DNA of 64,000 bases from Gossypium raimondii (Eukaryota > Streptophyta > Magnoliopsida > Malvales > Malvaceae): the NCBI RefSeq assembly GCF_025698545.1, contig NC_068572.1:1240001-1304000 (forward strand). The letters are read 5' to 3'. The translations under genes and the position numbers were made by a program. The notes beneath the pieces are model-generated. The model made no database searches and was not told the origin of the DNA. It saw only the letters and a program-made list of their open reading frames with translations. Positions 1 to 11,856 of this stretch are shown here, piece after piece. Position 1 is the first letter of the stretch. Every line of letters starts with the position of its first letter.

Positions 1-2134
1 AAATGTAACATTTCAAACATAAGTGACTATTTGTGTGATTTACCCTAAAAAATAGAGAGAAAATAGATACTATTCAGACTGTACTTTAAAGAAATTATTA
101 TTTTCTATTTATTTTATATGTTTCTAAAAAAGACTGCCAATTAGCCAACGGGGACATGGAAGTTTCTTTTCTCTTTCAATAAAAGAACTTGAAAATGACA
201 ATTTTGGATATATGGCTATCATTGAGTAATTACTTGATGGTCTAATTTGTTTTAAGTCCTTGTAATTTTGGATTTTTAAAATTTAGTCTCTCTGTTTTTA
301 ATTTCATAGAATTTAGTCTCTCTATTTTGATCTTAAACTTAAATACATGTTTTCCATTGCACTTTTAACTTTTAAACCAAACAAGTAGAGGAACAAAATT
401 CTTGAAATTATAAAATATATGGATTAAATTTCAAACATCCAAAGAATACAGGACTAAGAGCATAATTAAACCTTGTTTGATGTAATTATATAGTTAAATT
501 TAATCATTGATTTATCAAGGTATTAATCATATAAAAAATATAAATATTGATTATATTAAATTTAATAAAATAAATAGTTTAATTTTTCAGTGAGTCAACT
601 TCTAAGCAAAATCAGATTTTGCTGATTTGAATGATAAAATAGTTTTGAGTTGAATTTTGGATTAATTTAAGTCTAATGTCGAGTTGGGTTTGTAATTGTG
701 TTATTTTGCTTAAGCTTGCACGCAATTTCCTTTCCTCATAGCCATCTTTGTACAATTCCCTCACATGCCCCCCTAAACCTTAGCAAAAACTATAAAAGTT
801 TTGAAAATATTTTTTTTTGCTATAAATTGATTTTAAAACAAAAATCGAAATTAAGTAGATATCTTATGTGCTCATTTTTCGATGATCGTGAGTTTTCCTG
901 TATATGCACACAAATGTGATTGATTGGTAAAGTTCTTTAGTGACATTAAAAGAGGAAAATATATTCACGTTATCAACATGATATGATCTAATAAAAAAAT
1001 GGTGTGTTTATTGCTAAAGCATATTGTGCTAAAAATGCAGATGTATTATCTTTTTTGAGTGTTGTTGTGTTGAAAAGCAACACAACAATCGTTAAAAGAG
1101 CAACACATTCATAAAGTTTTGTCCCCTAATTTCGAAGAGAGCTTATTGGTACCCACTAATAATTCATCATCTTAGGGGCAATTGTTATTTGTAATCAATT
1201 CGTTAGGTGACCTCACTGAGTAAATCAGGTTGACTAGAGGAACAAGGAGAAGCTGGTACAACTTAGAGCCAATGAGATACCTCACTTGACACCGCATGAT
1301 CACGATGATCTAGCCATGTCCCTTATTGATACCTCTCTCTAGCATGTTCAAAATGTGGGCCTTTACCAAGTTACATCAAGGTCCACTTAGACAGCTCTAT
1401 GACGAGTCCAGAGACCATTTAGGCAGTTCCAAGGCAAAATGACTACCTCCCCAATCATATCTACACCATAGCCAAGAGGGGTTGGAATTGAATTATAAAT
1501 TTTTAAGAGGTCATGATATAATTTTATTTTTTTATTAGTTTATGATTTATAAATGAAAACCTTTCATTCCTCTCAAAACACACAAGAACCACTTAGGACT
1601 CTCGATATCTTCGAGTGGACCGTCCAGGACAACCCAGATCAAGTCCAGTATCAAAATGAATATATCAAAAATAGTTAAAATTTAATTTTGTACAATATTC
1701 ATATTCTCGTAATTAAATATATAAATATTTTTACTATTTAAAATTTTGAACGATTATTATAGTAATATTCTACATTGGGTATATTTAATTACAAATTAAT
1801 TCCAATTATAGTACATATTTCTTAATTAATTAATTAATTACTAACTAATTGCTTTAAATATTTTAGACTTCAACACATGAACATGTCTCCAATTATGGTC
1901 CATCTTTCTTAATTACTAATAAATTGCTTGAAATCCAATTAGAATTAGTCATATGGTCCAAATTGTAAGAATTATTTTTTCTCAATAATATTATATATAA
2001 AAAATTCAATTAGTTTCGTAAGCCTCTCGCATTGAATATTAAATTGTTTACACTACACCATTTTTAAATTCCATCCCTCTACTTTATAAAAATTAAAAAA
2101 CAAGTCATTTACTTTAATTTATTATAATTTACTC
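1..2134. other. Gene-poor AT-rich intergenic stretch
   Basis: I see no supportable gene here. A fold-back repeat lies at about 238-477, described separately. A patch at about 1080-1660 is less AT-rich than its surroundings and may be an old transposon remnant, but no coding motif or terminal repeat was recognised. A short TTAA-type simple repeat lies near 1820-1850. A 73-codon frame at 698-919 begins with GTG, has low-complexity composition and is not considered real. Confidence 0.6.
238..477. repeat. Fold-back (inverted) repeat
   Basis: The left arm, starting near GGTCTAATTTG and including AAGTCC and AATTTTGGATTTTT, is matched in reverse complement by the right arm, which ends AGGACTAAGAGCATAATTAA. 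The arms are about 50 bases with several mismatches. The same arm sequence recurs near 6480-6828, so this looks like a dispersed non-autonomous element rather than a chance hairpin. The superfamily is unknown. Confidence 0.5.
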
Positions 2135-2745
2135 TAGGGGTGAGCGTTCGATCGAATTGAGTGAAAAAATTTCGAGTTAATCGAGTTCATGAGTCATATT
2201 TTATCATCTTAACTCAATTTGAAATTTTTTCGAATCGAGTCGAGTTAAATGAAATTCGAATCGATTCGAATATAGTGAAACTGTTTGAGTTAAATTAAAA
2301 AATTAAACATGTCAAATAAAAATATTGTTACAAGATAACTAATTCCATGTTAGAATACATAAATTTGAAACCATATATATTTGAATTTTTTTCAAAGCAA
2401 AAATTGAAAAAAAAGAGAAAGATAATTTGAGTATGATAAATTTGAATCATTAATTAGGTCCCAAAATTATTATTTTAGAAAATTTTAAAAATTTAATTTT
2501 TTTTTTTGTAATTTTTGTTGTAAGAGAGACCAATTTGCTTATTTTCAAAGTTGACGGGGACCAAAAGGGTATTTATAGTTATTCGAATTATTCGAGTTAT
2601 TCGAATTGTGAAATTCAACACAACTCGAACTCGAAACTTGAATCGAGCTATTCGAGTTGATTCGAATAATTCAAATAACTCTATTTGGTTAACTCAGAAT
2701 TCGAAATTTTTTTTTTCGAATTGAATCAAGTTTTGCTCACCCCTC
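2135..2745. mobile_element. hAT-like MITE with TAGGGGTGAGC ends
   Basis: The left end reads TAGGGGTGAGC and the right end GCTCACCCCT, an inverted pair of ten bases. The interior is a purine/pyrimidine-biased repeat rich in TCGAGTT and TTCGAATT. The TAGGGGTG terminus is typical of plant hAT non-autonomous elements. The flanking 8-mers (ATTTACTC and TTTTGATC) match at only five of eight positions, so the target duplication is degenerate or the right end is a base or two off. No coding capacity is visible. Confidence 0.6.
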
Positions 2746-4441
2746 TTTTGATCACTATATTTTATGAAAATTGAGAAAGTAGTCTAGTTGGTGATAAATA
2801 TAAGAACTTGAGTTTGCTATTTTTACTAGTACGTTGCATATGCATTGCTGAAATTCTGATTTGTGTTAATTCTTTGCATATAAATTATTAAACTATTGAT
2901 TTTTAGGTCAACGATTTAATGATAAGGTTTAATAATGTTTGTCAATAATTGGATTAACTTCTTAATTTTTGTAAAGTAGAGAGATGAAATTGAATTAAAC
3001 CATATTGAATTATAAAATTAGTATATATATATATATATATATATATAACTCTTTAACAATTATTGCTAATGAGGCATTATAAAATACACATTTCCAACAT
3101 GCATTTGGATATTAAAATATGAAACTAAATTATTTTATGAGATTGTAATTCATCCTTGAAAATCTCAGAGATTATGGGGCAAATCATGTTTTTAATTATT
3201 GTTTTCCTTTGATTATTGTTTTAATTATATCATTCACCCGTGGTGATGATGTGGTATAATTTTAGAGTGTCATATTATTCTTTCTTAATGGAATTCAAAT
3301 TTAAGGACTAAATAGGAAACATTTGCCAAGTTTATAAACTAATGTGAACAAAAATAATTCAGGGGCCAAGCTGGTAAAATTAAAAATTTAGGGACTAAAT
3401 GTTGCTTTATCCCTTTATTTTTTAAAAATAAACAAAACTAATAAAACCATCTTATTAATTGACGTGTCACTAGTTTGAGTGATATCAAATTCAATCAAAA
3501 GCATTACACACGCATACGATATGGATGAAAAAATTATGAAACAAAACTATAAAATTGATAATAAAACTAAATGTGACTTTGATTAAAGTGGTAAAATGTA
3601 AAACTCATGATATTTTGAGTTCAAAACATATGATTCTTAACGTGTATATGATTCTTAACGTGTATGTATTCTTCTAAATTTATCGAAATATAAAATAATA
3701 TTCCCAAAATAATATTTGTTGCATTGTAAAAGGAATAGTTTGTTTCTAATTTCAGTAATTGAGTTGAGACTCAGTTGATCGGCAATATCAACTCAGTCAA
3801 ATACACTATAATAATGCTAGATTATGGCGTGATTGAAGTGAAAAATAGAACTATATAATAAATATATTTATTAAAATCGATATAGATAACAAATAAGGAT
3901 TTGACTGAATGGTAAAGTACAAATGTTGAAAACTATAGGTACTTGGATTTAAATCTAATTATGTATATATATTTTATAAAAAATATAAAATAACAAAAGA
4001 CCTCAAAATAATGTAATTTAGTTTTTATATAGTATAGGTATAGATATATAACAATTGTGTATATTTATTCTAATTAATTCCATTTTAGTCTTCATTTTAT
4101 ATTTATTTATATTTATAAATTTTTATATTAGCTAAAATTGAACTATTACTTTGAAATATTAAAGGGTTATAGTGTAAATTTGCCATCACATTGTAAGTGG
4201 GTATTGAAATTTGTCACTATATTTTATTTTGGTTGATGTTATCTATTATACTTTAAGACTATGGATAAACCCTGAAAACTCAGGGTTCAAGGTTCGGGGT
4301 TTGAGTTCTGGGTTGGGTTCTAGGTTTAGGGTTCAAAACAATGCAAAAATAAAAACCCGAACATATATAATAATTATTTCTTTTAATACATTTACAATTA
4401 ACTCCCATATTCTTAACAAAAACAAATCACTATTAAATTAA
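2746..4441. other. Intergenic, AT-rich, with repeat fragments
   Basis: No gene is supported. The stretch holds a TA dinucleotide run at about 3021-3048. At about 3230-3415 there is a half copy of the GGGATAAA-ended element seen complete at 20464-20866. A short repeat near 3755-3830, with GTTGAGACTCAGTTGATCGG, recurs in altered form near 30340-30400. A GGGTT-rich patch at 4262-4335 is too degenerate to call telomeric. Confidence 0.55.
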
Positions 4442-4556
4442 GGGTGGGTTTGGATGGGCGATTGGGTGCGGTACAGTGCGCTTAGCTTACTTTTTACCTC
4501 ACGCTACAGTATCTAATCTCACCGCAGGTAAACGCACCGCCCATCCAAACCCACCC
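4442..4556. mobile_element. Tourist-like MITE, copy 1 (internally deleted)
   Basis: Terminal inverted repeats begin GGGTGGGTTTGGATGGGCG and end CGCCCATCCAAACCCACCC, flanked on both sides by TAA. TIRs starting with GGG and 3-bp TAA/TTA targets are the hallmark of PIF/Harbinger-derived Tourist elements. This copy is 115 bp; the related copies at 15836 and 17962 are 150 bp, so about 35 internal bases are missing here. Confidence 0.8.
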
Positions 4557-5671
4557 TAAATATAATTTTTCTTGTGATTTGATGCAATTAGGTGAATTTT
4601 AAACTTACAAATGATCATGTATGTTAAATTTATAAATATCATAATAATATTTAAATATATTATATGACTATCTTGCTTTCATCGTATTAATTAATTAATA
4701 TATGTTCATCAAAGTTGACAACTGTTAATTGTATTAATTAAAATATTAAATTTCACATTTAATCCATTAATTGGTCCCCAAGAAACAAACTAAAATTGAA
4801 GTCACTGGTGACGTTGTTGGACCAACGTGTCAATTTAATATAATATTTGCCTTTATTGTCATATATATATATATATATATATATAATTTTTCAATATATT
4901 TATTAGAGCGAGTTCGATAATTAATCCTCTATATTCGTAGATTCGTTAAGAGAATAGATGCTGATCATGAATTATAAACTTGTTCCATACTTAAAATGAG
5001 GATCGAACTCTCGATTATTGATAAATTGAATACAACATATATACGATGTAATGAAACTTAAAAATGGGAAACAGTTATTATTTTTGCATTAACCAATTAA
5101 AAGATTATATTATTTTTTGGGGAAAATAAAAAATTATATTATCAATCATACCAAATAAAGCCAATTTTTAATTTTTTTTTCTGGATTTTTCAGGTGTCCA
5201 GTACATTCCAAAGGTGTCAAGGGGTCTAGTCAAAAGAGGGGACATCACTTTGGCGGCTAAATCCTAAATTTGATAATTTTTTAATTTAGTCCCTAAACTT
5301 TTTTAATCTATATTAATCCCTTAACTTGGTAACATTTTCCCGTTTGACACATGAGGTGATTTGGCATTCTAATATTGTGCTACGCTATGATAGAGATTAA
5401 AATTGAAAAAAGTTGTCAAATTTAGGGACTAATGTGGACATGGGAAAATTTGGAATTCCTTTTAGGGGCTAAAAATTAAATTATGAGTTCTTTAGAAGTC
5501 AAAATATACTTTTTATCATGCATTAATTTATGATTTCGTCACTTCTGAAGGGACTAAACAAAATTTTCATTTTTGAGGGGATAAAGCGCAATTTTACTAC
5601 ATGTTTACTTATAAATTGCCTATTTATAAGAGGATAAAATTGCAATTTTCCATTTTGGGTTTGCTCTTGAA

Positions 5672-6165
5672 TAACCTATTCATGGGTCGATCGACTCACC
5701 CGAAATTTGAGAGGATTTGGATAAAAATATTAGGTTCATTTAAAATATGGCCTGGGCTCAAGCTTGAACATTCAAGGCCTGAGCTTGACCCAACTCATTT
5801 TTAAGTAATATTTTATTTTTATATATTAGGTAATTTATAACACATTAAAAATATAAAAATATACTAAATAAATAATACTACTCTGATGTAAACATTAAAA
5901 TAATGTTAAATGGCTGTCTAAAAATTTTTAATAAATAAAAAATATTAAATATTAAATTAAAATAATATAAATATTTTTAAAAAATAATATGGACGAGCCT
6001 AAAATGGGCTTGAGTTAGTTTTTTTGCAAATATGAGCAGACTTGAGCAAAATTTTAGGCTCATATATCAGGTCTAGTTGGGCTTAGGCAAACATAAAATA
6101 TGTTAATATCATACTTAGACTCCACTCTACTTGAACTCGACCTGACCCGTCCATGAGCACTTCTA
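5672..6165. mobile_element. hAT-like non-autonomous element, copy 1
   Basis: The right end, read on the minus strand, begins TAGAAGTGCTCATGG; the left end begins TAACCTATTCATGG. The element is flanked by CTCTTGAA (5664-5671) and CTCCTGAA (6166-6173), an 8-bp target duplication with one mismatch. Eight-base duplications and TAG...GTG termini are hAT hallmarks. Its interior (GGGCTTGAG, AAAATTTTAGGCTC) matches the copies at 11857-12267 and 37641-38212. No transposase is encoded. Confidence 0.75.
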
Positions 6166-6479
6166 CTCCTGAATATGGGCAATTTTTTTATTTTATTTTA
6201 TCAAATTTAGTTGAATTATAATTAGGGTTGAAAATTCATTGAACTAAACAATTTGGTCAAAATATAATTCAAAGGTTCAGCCCCTAGTTTTAATTCAAAA
6301 CATTATGTATCAAAGTCAAATTTCCCCTTTTTTATCCATTGCTCACATGAATTTTGTTGTTATTTTTATGTTTTGTAGTGTTTGATTTTGAGTTTGGAGG
6401 TTCATATGCAATGTGGTCCACTAATAAATTTTGAATGAAAAATAAAATAATAATCAATTAACTCATGTATTTTTTTCTA

Positions 6480-6828
6480 GATCTTTGATATATTGGATTT
6501 CAGCTAAATTTGAAATTAAGTCGGGTTAAACCCAATTTTTATTTCTAGAAAATTAGTCTTTTATTTTTCAGATTTTAAAATTTAGGTCAAACTGTTAATT
6601 TTTTGGGTTAAATTCATGTTCATTACAATATTATTTTTAATTAGATAGCTACCGAGTATTTTTTAATTTTAAAATGTCAAACCAACAAAATGAACAAAAA
6701 ACGTTTTAACAGTTGGATCTGAATTTTAAAATCTGAAAAATAAAAGGACTAATTTTCTAAAAATAAAAGTACGTTGATTAAATTTCAAATTTTCCAAGAA
6801 TGCAGGGACTTGTGGCATAATTTAACAT
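6480..6828. repeat. Fold-back repeat, second copy of the 238-477 type
   Basis: The left half contains AGAAAATTAGTCTTTTATTT and CAGATTTTAAAATTTAGGTC. The right half repeats these in reverse complement as GAATTTTAAAATCTG and AATAAAAGGACTAATTTTCT. The outer right flank, with GGGACTTGTGGCATAATTTAA, resembles the right end of the 238-477 element. Boundaries are approximate. Confidence 0.5.
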
Positions 6829-7824
6829 TTTAATACATAAAACTTGAATAAATATTATCATATAATACTAATATTATATACTAGAAAATACTTTTTTTAC
6901 GAAGTTACCACTTAATTTCAATTTATAATCAAAACAAAATCATTATGATGAACAAATAGACTGATGTCGTAATTTATCCTGAGTTCAAGGACTAAGACCA
7001 AAATAAACCAAAGTATATTCCAGTTTAGGCTACAATAAAATTGGACCCTTGCGGTCCCTTTAAAATTTATAAAATTCAATTTTAATTTATTTAAAAGATT
7101 TAAGATTACAAACTAATATAGTAAAAAATATTTTAATCCTATTTAAAAATTATAATTTTATTTTCACCCTAAAAATATTTCCGAATTAATTCTAATTCCC
7201 AAGTATTAGTTGCAATAATAAGACATATTACACTCTTAAAAAACATACAAATTTAAATTTTGAATACAATATTATTAAAAGAACGGTCAGAAACTCGAAC
7301 AGAACCCTAAAACAAACATCAACATATCATAAATAAAAAACTATATATTAAAAATAGGGAAAAAAAACCTCATGATGGTGTGTCATTATTACCTAACATG
7401 TCGATATCAGAATCCTAGGTTGTCACTTTTAAGGTTCTAGTCTCAATGAATCCATTCACACATTAACATGTTGCTGTTTCCCACAAATCTAAACTATTAT
7501 CAATTGGGCACACATTCATTTAATTTTGTCTTTAAATAAAATCTTATTTTTAAATATTAAATAAATCATTATACAACTATATAGTAACACGTGTTTATAA
7601 GCAATATTTTTCAATAAAATGGGTCTAGATTTTTTTAAATTACAATAAAATAGACGTGAATTTAAGAATTGAATTTTTGTTTGAAAATATTTTTTAATGT
7701 TTAAATTGATTTAAAGAGATTGTAATGAAATACAGCAAAGAATGTAAGCTTGTAAGGAAAAAAATAAAAGAAAAAAGGGTAAAAATATAATGGAGGCTCC
7801 TATACTAAGAATTAAATTACAATT

Positions 7825-8066
7825 TTTGGGTAAATTAGTCATTGTATGTTAGTTCAAAGAGCATATTGGTCCTTTTGATTAAATATTTCATCCATTTGTA
7901 TTGTTAAAAATTGACGTGGCTAATGGAATTACTAAACAATGATACGTGGCATGTCATGTTGATGTATAGAGATAGAGACCAATTTTTAACAGTCCAATGG
8001 ATGGGATTTTTAACAAAATGGCCAGTTTGCTCTTTGATTTAACATACAATGACTAATTTACCCATT
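7825..8066. repeat. Long-armed inverted repeat (MITE-like)
   Basis: Left arm GGGTAAATTAGTCATTGTAT continues through TTCAAAGAGCA; the right arm is its reverse complement, TGCTCTTTGA followed by ACATACAATGACTAATTTACC. The arms are about 45 bases with few mismatches and surround a loop containing CACGTGG-like GATACGTGGCATG. No target duplication was identified, so the ends may extend outward. Confidence 0.6.
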
Positions 8067-8486
8067 TTTTTGAATAGAGAGGGCAAAATGCAATCCGACT
8101 TCTATTTAAATAGTTAACCTAAGCCCATTTTAGACTCACCCATATTATTTAAAAATATATTTAATGTTTACATTGTAGTAGTATTATATACTACTATAAA
8201 TTTAATTTATATGTGCTATAAATTACATAATCTATGTAAAATTAAGATAATGTAAAACATTAAAAACTAAAAAAAAGGGTTGGGCTGGACTCAGGCTTTA
8301 AATGTTTAAGCCCGAGCTCAATCCATATTTTAAACCGGCCCTCATTTGTTTGCTTTCGGGTTAATGTTTCATTCTTAAAAATCAAAGTGCTTAAATATCT
8401 ATCTATCTATATATATAGGTCTGTTGGTTTTTATTACTTTGGTGAATAACATGGACTATCCTACATGCAACAATTAGAACATCCTA

Positions 8487-8948
8487 TTGCAATACACACA
8501 CATTCTATTCCGATTCAGACATTCAAGGATCAACTGTCTGCAAGCTTGCAATAAAAGCACAGTCGAAACCACGGGAGGGACGAGTCTGAGTGTAGGCGGT
8601 TTCCGGCTTTACGACGACAGTTCGAGTATTTTTTCCTCATTGTTTCTACCCCAAGGCATGCAATTAAAACCACTTGCTGCTACATCATTGAACCATACCA
8701 GATGGCTATGCTTATTTGCTGTGATTCTCCTACAGATATGTAGAATGGATTTTCCGAGCACTTTGCATACAACCAAAAAACCAGACATCTATGTTCCATG
8801 CCTGGACTTCATTGATGCATGTTCCAAGGATCTATATGCCCCTTTAACCATGGTGGGCTGGTCCATAATGTATAGAGTTTATGCCAAAGGAATACAAGAA
8901 CAGCCCCAAATATACCATTTATTATTTTGGTATTTGGCCCATTTTTGA
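8487..8948. other. Less AT-rich island, possible gene or transposon remnant
   Basis: This block has more even base composition than its surroundings and an open frame of 153 codons on the plus strand. The predicted peptide shows no domain I recognise, and the minus strand also has partial open frames interrupted by stops. It could be a decayed exon, a transposon fragment or a structural element. I do not assign a product. Confidence 0.3.
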
Positions 8949-9019
8949 TGAATGAAGGACCAAATTGTCATTTTCATATATACATAAATATTGGATCCAT
9001 AATTTCACTTGATTAAATA

Positions 9020-9064
<45 letters not shown>

Positions 9065-9475
9065 TTATAAATTGCAACTGAAGTTACGATTTATTATTAG
9101 GGGTGTAGTTAGGGGGTTGGCAGGCCCCAACCTCTCTAAAATAGTAAATTTTTCATTTGGACCCCCCTAAAAATGATAAATTTTGGTTTAATTTTTTAAA
9201 AATTATAAAAATATAAACTATTCAAATGATGAAATTATAATTTTACTATTGTAAAAATTAAAATTTAATTTCACCATTCTAAAAAAAATTTCTACCTCCA
9301 CCCATTATATCAATAGAATTAATTTTAACTCTAAAATTATGATTTACTCTATCAGTAAATCATTTCATTATATATAAAATATAAATTTTATAATAAAAAA
9401 ATTACTTGTTTATGTTATTTCTCCTTTAAATATTGTCTTAGCTATGCCAGCTAACCCACACGGTGCCATTTGTCT

Positions 9476-9483
9476 TATATATA
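9476..9483 (+). promoter_or_regulatory. Probable TATA box of the dirigent gene
   Basis: TATATATA lies 71 bases before the ATG at 9555, which fits a plant core promoter with a leader of roughly 40 bases. This is inferred from position and sequence only. Confidence 0.5.
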
Positions 9484-9554
9484 GTACACATTCTATAGGA
9501 ATTCAATACCAAATCCCTCTATAATTTAGCACATCCTGTGCCAAAGTGCAGAAG

Positions 9555-10148
9555 ATGGCTAGGATTCTTCTTCTCTTAGCTTCCAAATTCATCTTCTTAT
9601 CCATTTTATCCTCCTCGGGCGTCATCCGATGCACCCGAGGCGAAAACAATGACGATCATGGCTTCATCCAGAGCCTCGACCGAGAGTCGATGGGCTTAAA
9701 GAAAGAAAAGCTAAGTCACTTTCGCATCTACTGGCACGACATCGTTAGCGGCCACAATGCTACGTCGATACAAGTGGTTCGACCTTCTAACGCATCGGCA
9801 ACAGGGTTCGGAATAATCAACATGATCGACAATCCATTAACCTTAGGGCCGAACCTGAGCTCGAAACTAGTGGGAAGAGCACAAGGGTTCTACGCACTCT
9901 CGTCACAAGAAGAAGTGGGATTGTTGATGTCAATGAACTTTGCTTTCACGGAAGGGAAATACAATGGTAGCACGATCACGGTGTTGGGGAGAAACCCAGT
10001 TTTCAACAAAGTGAGGGAAATGCCGGTGATCGGAGGAAGCGGACTTTTCCGGTTCGCCCGAGGCTATGTTCAAGCAAGAACTAATACATTTAACTTGACA
10101 AGCGGAGATGCCATCATTGAATACACTTGTTATGTGATGCATTATTGA
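9555..10148 (+). CDS. Dirigent protein (secreted, DIR family)
   Basis: An intronless gene for 197 residues. Dirigent proteins act in the apoplast, where they direct the stereochemistry of coupling of phenoxy radicals in lignan, lignin and related pathways. Residues 1-28 look like a signal peptide with a leucine/isoleucine core. The mature part is the usual eight-stranded barrel domain. It carries the family landmarks [11 protein letters not shown] (56-66), DNPLTLGP (92-99), VGRAQGFY (106-113), [12 protein letters not shown] (136-147), [18 protein letters not shown] (154-171) and the C-terminal IIEYTCYV (188-194). Length is normal for the family. Five N-glycosylation sequons are present, at N68, N79, N100, N137 and N180. 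The second acidic residue of the usual DDPLT motif is Asn93 here. The ATG at 9555 is preferred to an in-frame GTG at 9546. Substrate and subfamily cannot be told from the sequence. Confidence 0.95.
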   Translation: MARILLLLASKFIFLSILSSSGVIRCTRGENNDDHGFIQSLDRESMGLKKEKLSHFRIYWHDIVSGHNATSIQVVRPSNASATGFGIINMIDNPLTLGPNLSSKLVGRAQGFYALSSQEEVGLLMSMNFAFTEGKYNGSTITVLGRNPVFNKVREMPVIGGSGLFRFARGYVQARTNTFNLTSGDAIIEYTCYVMHY

Positions 10149-11499
10149 ATATTTGACCCATTTGCTTTGCATTATTATGAAGTTAAACTTCCTTTAATCA
10201 TATTGTACTGCCCCACATTCAACTATCTTCTAAGTGGGTATGTTGGTTACACTATAATAAGTAAAACTTTTTAATTGGTGGATTAGATCGATTTTTAATT
10301 AATTTAAGTTTTAAAAATTTTCGATTTATTTTTATTAAAATTTATGTTCGAGGTTAAAGTTTAATTAAAAATATATATATATTCGCTTAGCAAGTTTCAA
10401 GCCGTTCACATTCATCTTCTCTGGAAGGCTCGAAATCGAAAAAGAAGAGGAGAGAGTCTGTCAGATAACTGTGTGACCATCTCAACCAAGGTTTTAGCTG
10501 AGAACGATCCTCTGCAGCTAAGCTGATCCAATACCGAACCATTCAGCCAATAATCACGCTCTGATCACACAGCTACCATTCATCAACCAGACTTGGAATC
10601 CTATCTCCTTAGAGCTTAAGGATAAGGAGGTACGAGCCTATAGAACAGATCCTGTTCAAGTAAGGTCGTGCCCTTCTTTTTCCTGATTCTAACTTAAATA
10701 CCATTTCATCTCAGTGTTTCTTACCCGATGTGGGATATAATCAGCTACCGACAAAAACTGTCCGTGTTTCAACATCCTACACGTGTCTTCCACAATATCA
10801 TGCTGCCAATCAATAATTGTGACATGAAAATTAAAGCTGTTTCATGATTTCTTTCTTAGTTTTTTTAGCCTTTAATTTTTTTTTAAAAAGCTTTATTTTG
10901 TCTATCGGTTAAACTAACAAATTAATTTATTTGGAGAAAATAATATGGCAAGCAAATATTATTTTCATGAAGTTTAAGAAGGGAAATTTGTAATATATAT
11001 TATTAAATTTTAGTAGTATTTTAGTATTAAATTTATTTAAGTTTATAGCAAAAAAGTTATTTAAATTTAATTTTGCAGTATTTTAGTATTAAATTTTAGC
11101 TTTTAAATAATTTTTATTAAATTTAATAATTTTTCGGATTAATACCTATTTTCTAAAATTTTAATATATTATGTTGGCTACATATAAAATTTTAATAAAT
11201 AAAAATATTAAATATTAAATTTAGAATAATATAAATATTTTAAAATTAAAAATATAGACAGACTTAAAATGAACTTAGGTTAGTCATTTATAAATACGAT
11301 GAGTTTGGACAAAATTTTAGACTATATTTCAAACCAAATCAAGCTTAAACAAGCATAAAATACGTTAACATTGTGCTTAATCTCGACCTATCTTGAGCAA
11401 TGAACACCTATAATAAAAAATTAATTGAAAGCTCGATTTATCTTCTTCATCTTTTCCCTCCTTAAATTAATTTATTTTACTTTTATTGATCCACAATAA

Positions 11500-11542
<43 letters not shown>

Positions 11543-11856
11543 GTTTTCTCAACCTTTAATGAACTAAATCCTTTTTGTGATATTTATTTCGAACATTTAT
11601 AGGTCGAAATGCTTTCTTTATTACAAACAAGGATGATTAAATTATTCATATATGTCGTATTTTTATAAAATTTAAGAAATTAGGTCCTTTATTACAAACG
11701 GCTTATACTAATAAATATAAAAAAACGACCTAATTTCTTAAATTTTATAAAAAAAAAAGTGCATATATCAATAATTTAACCAAATAGGTATACTGTGGAG
11801 GTGTCAATTGCTCTTTGAGTATTAATCTTTAAAAAACCTTTATGCCTGATGCAAAT
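10149..11856. other. Intergenic, 3' of the dirigent gene
   Basis: The first ~100 bases are probably the dirigent 3' UTR. A patch at about 10385-10810 is more GC-rich, begins near CGCTTAGCAAGTTTCAAGCC and ends near CCACAATATC. It looks transcribed or transposon-derived but has no long open frame. At about 11160-11410 there is a truncated copy of the hAT-like family with an end reading TATAGGTGTTCATTG on the minus strand. A TA run lies at about 11500-11540. Confidence 0.5.

Larger units (their letters stand above)
4557..9475. other. Gene-poor repeat-rich stretch upstream of the dirigent gene
   Basis: Apart from the elements listed separately (5672-6165, 6480-6828, 7825-8066), this stretch holds a TA run at about 4861-4885, another near 9024-9062 and a divergent GGGATAAA-family copy at about 5245-5590. 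At 8110-8350 there is an internal fragment of the hAT-like family seen at 5672-6165. A GGCCCC-containing repeat lies at 9095-9310. A less AT-rich island at 8487-8900 is listed separately. No gene was recognised. Confidence 0.55.

Noticed and set aside
698..919. 73-codon frame at the left edge
   Set aside because: Begins with GTG, lies in AT-rich sequence, shows no domain, promoter or splice context.
2135..2745. Confident 8-bp target duplication for this element
   Set aside because: The flanking 8-mers match at only five positions, so the duplication is not claimed.
4262..4335. Telomere-like GGGTT repeats
   Set aside because: Only one exact TTTAGGG unit occurs and spacing is irregular; it is a degenerate G-rich patch, not an interstitial telomere array.
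9546..9554. GTG at 9546 as the dirigent start
   Set aside because: Plant nuclear genes start with ATG; the in-frame ATG at 9555 opens directly into the signal peptide.
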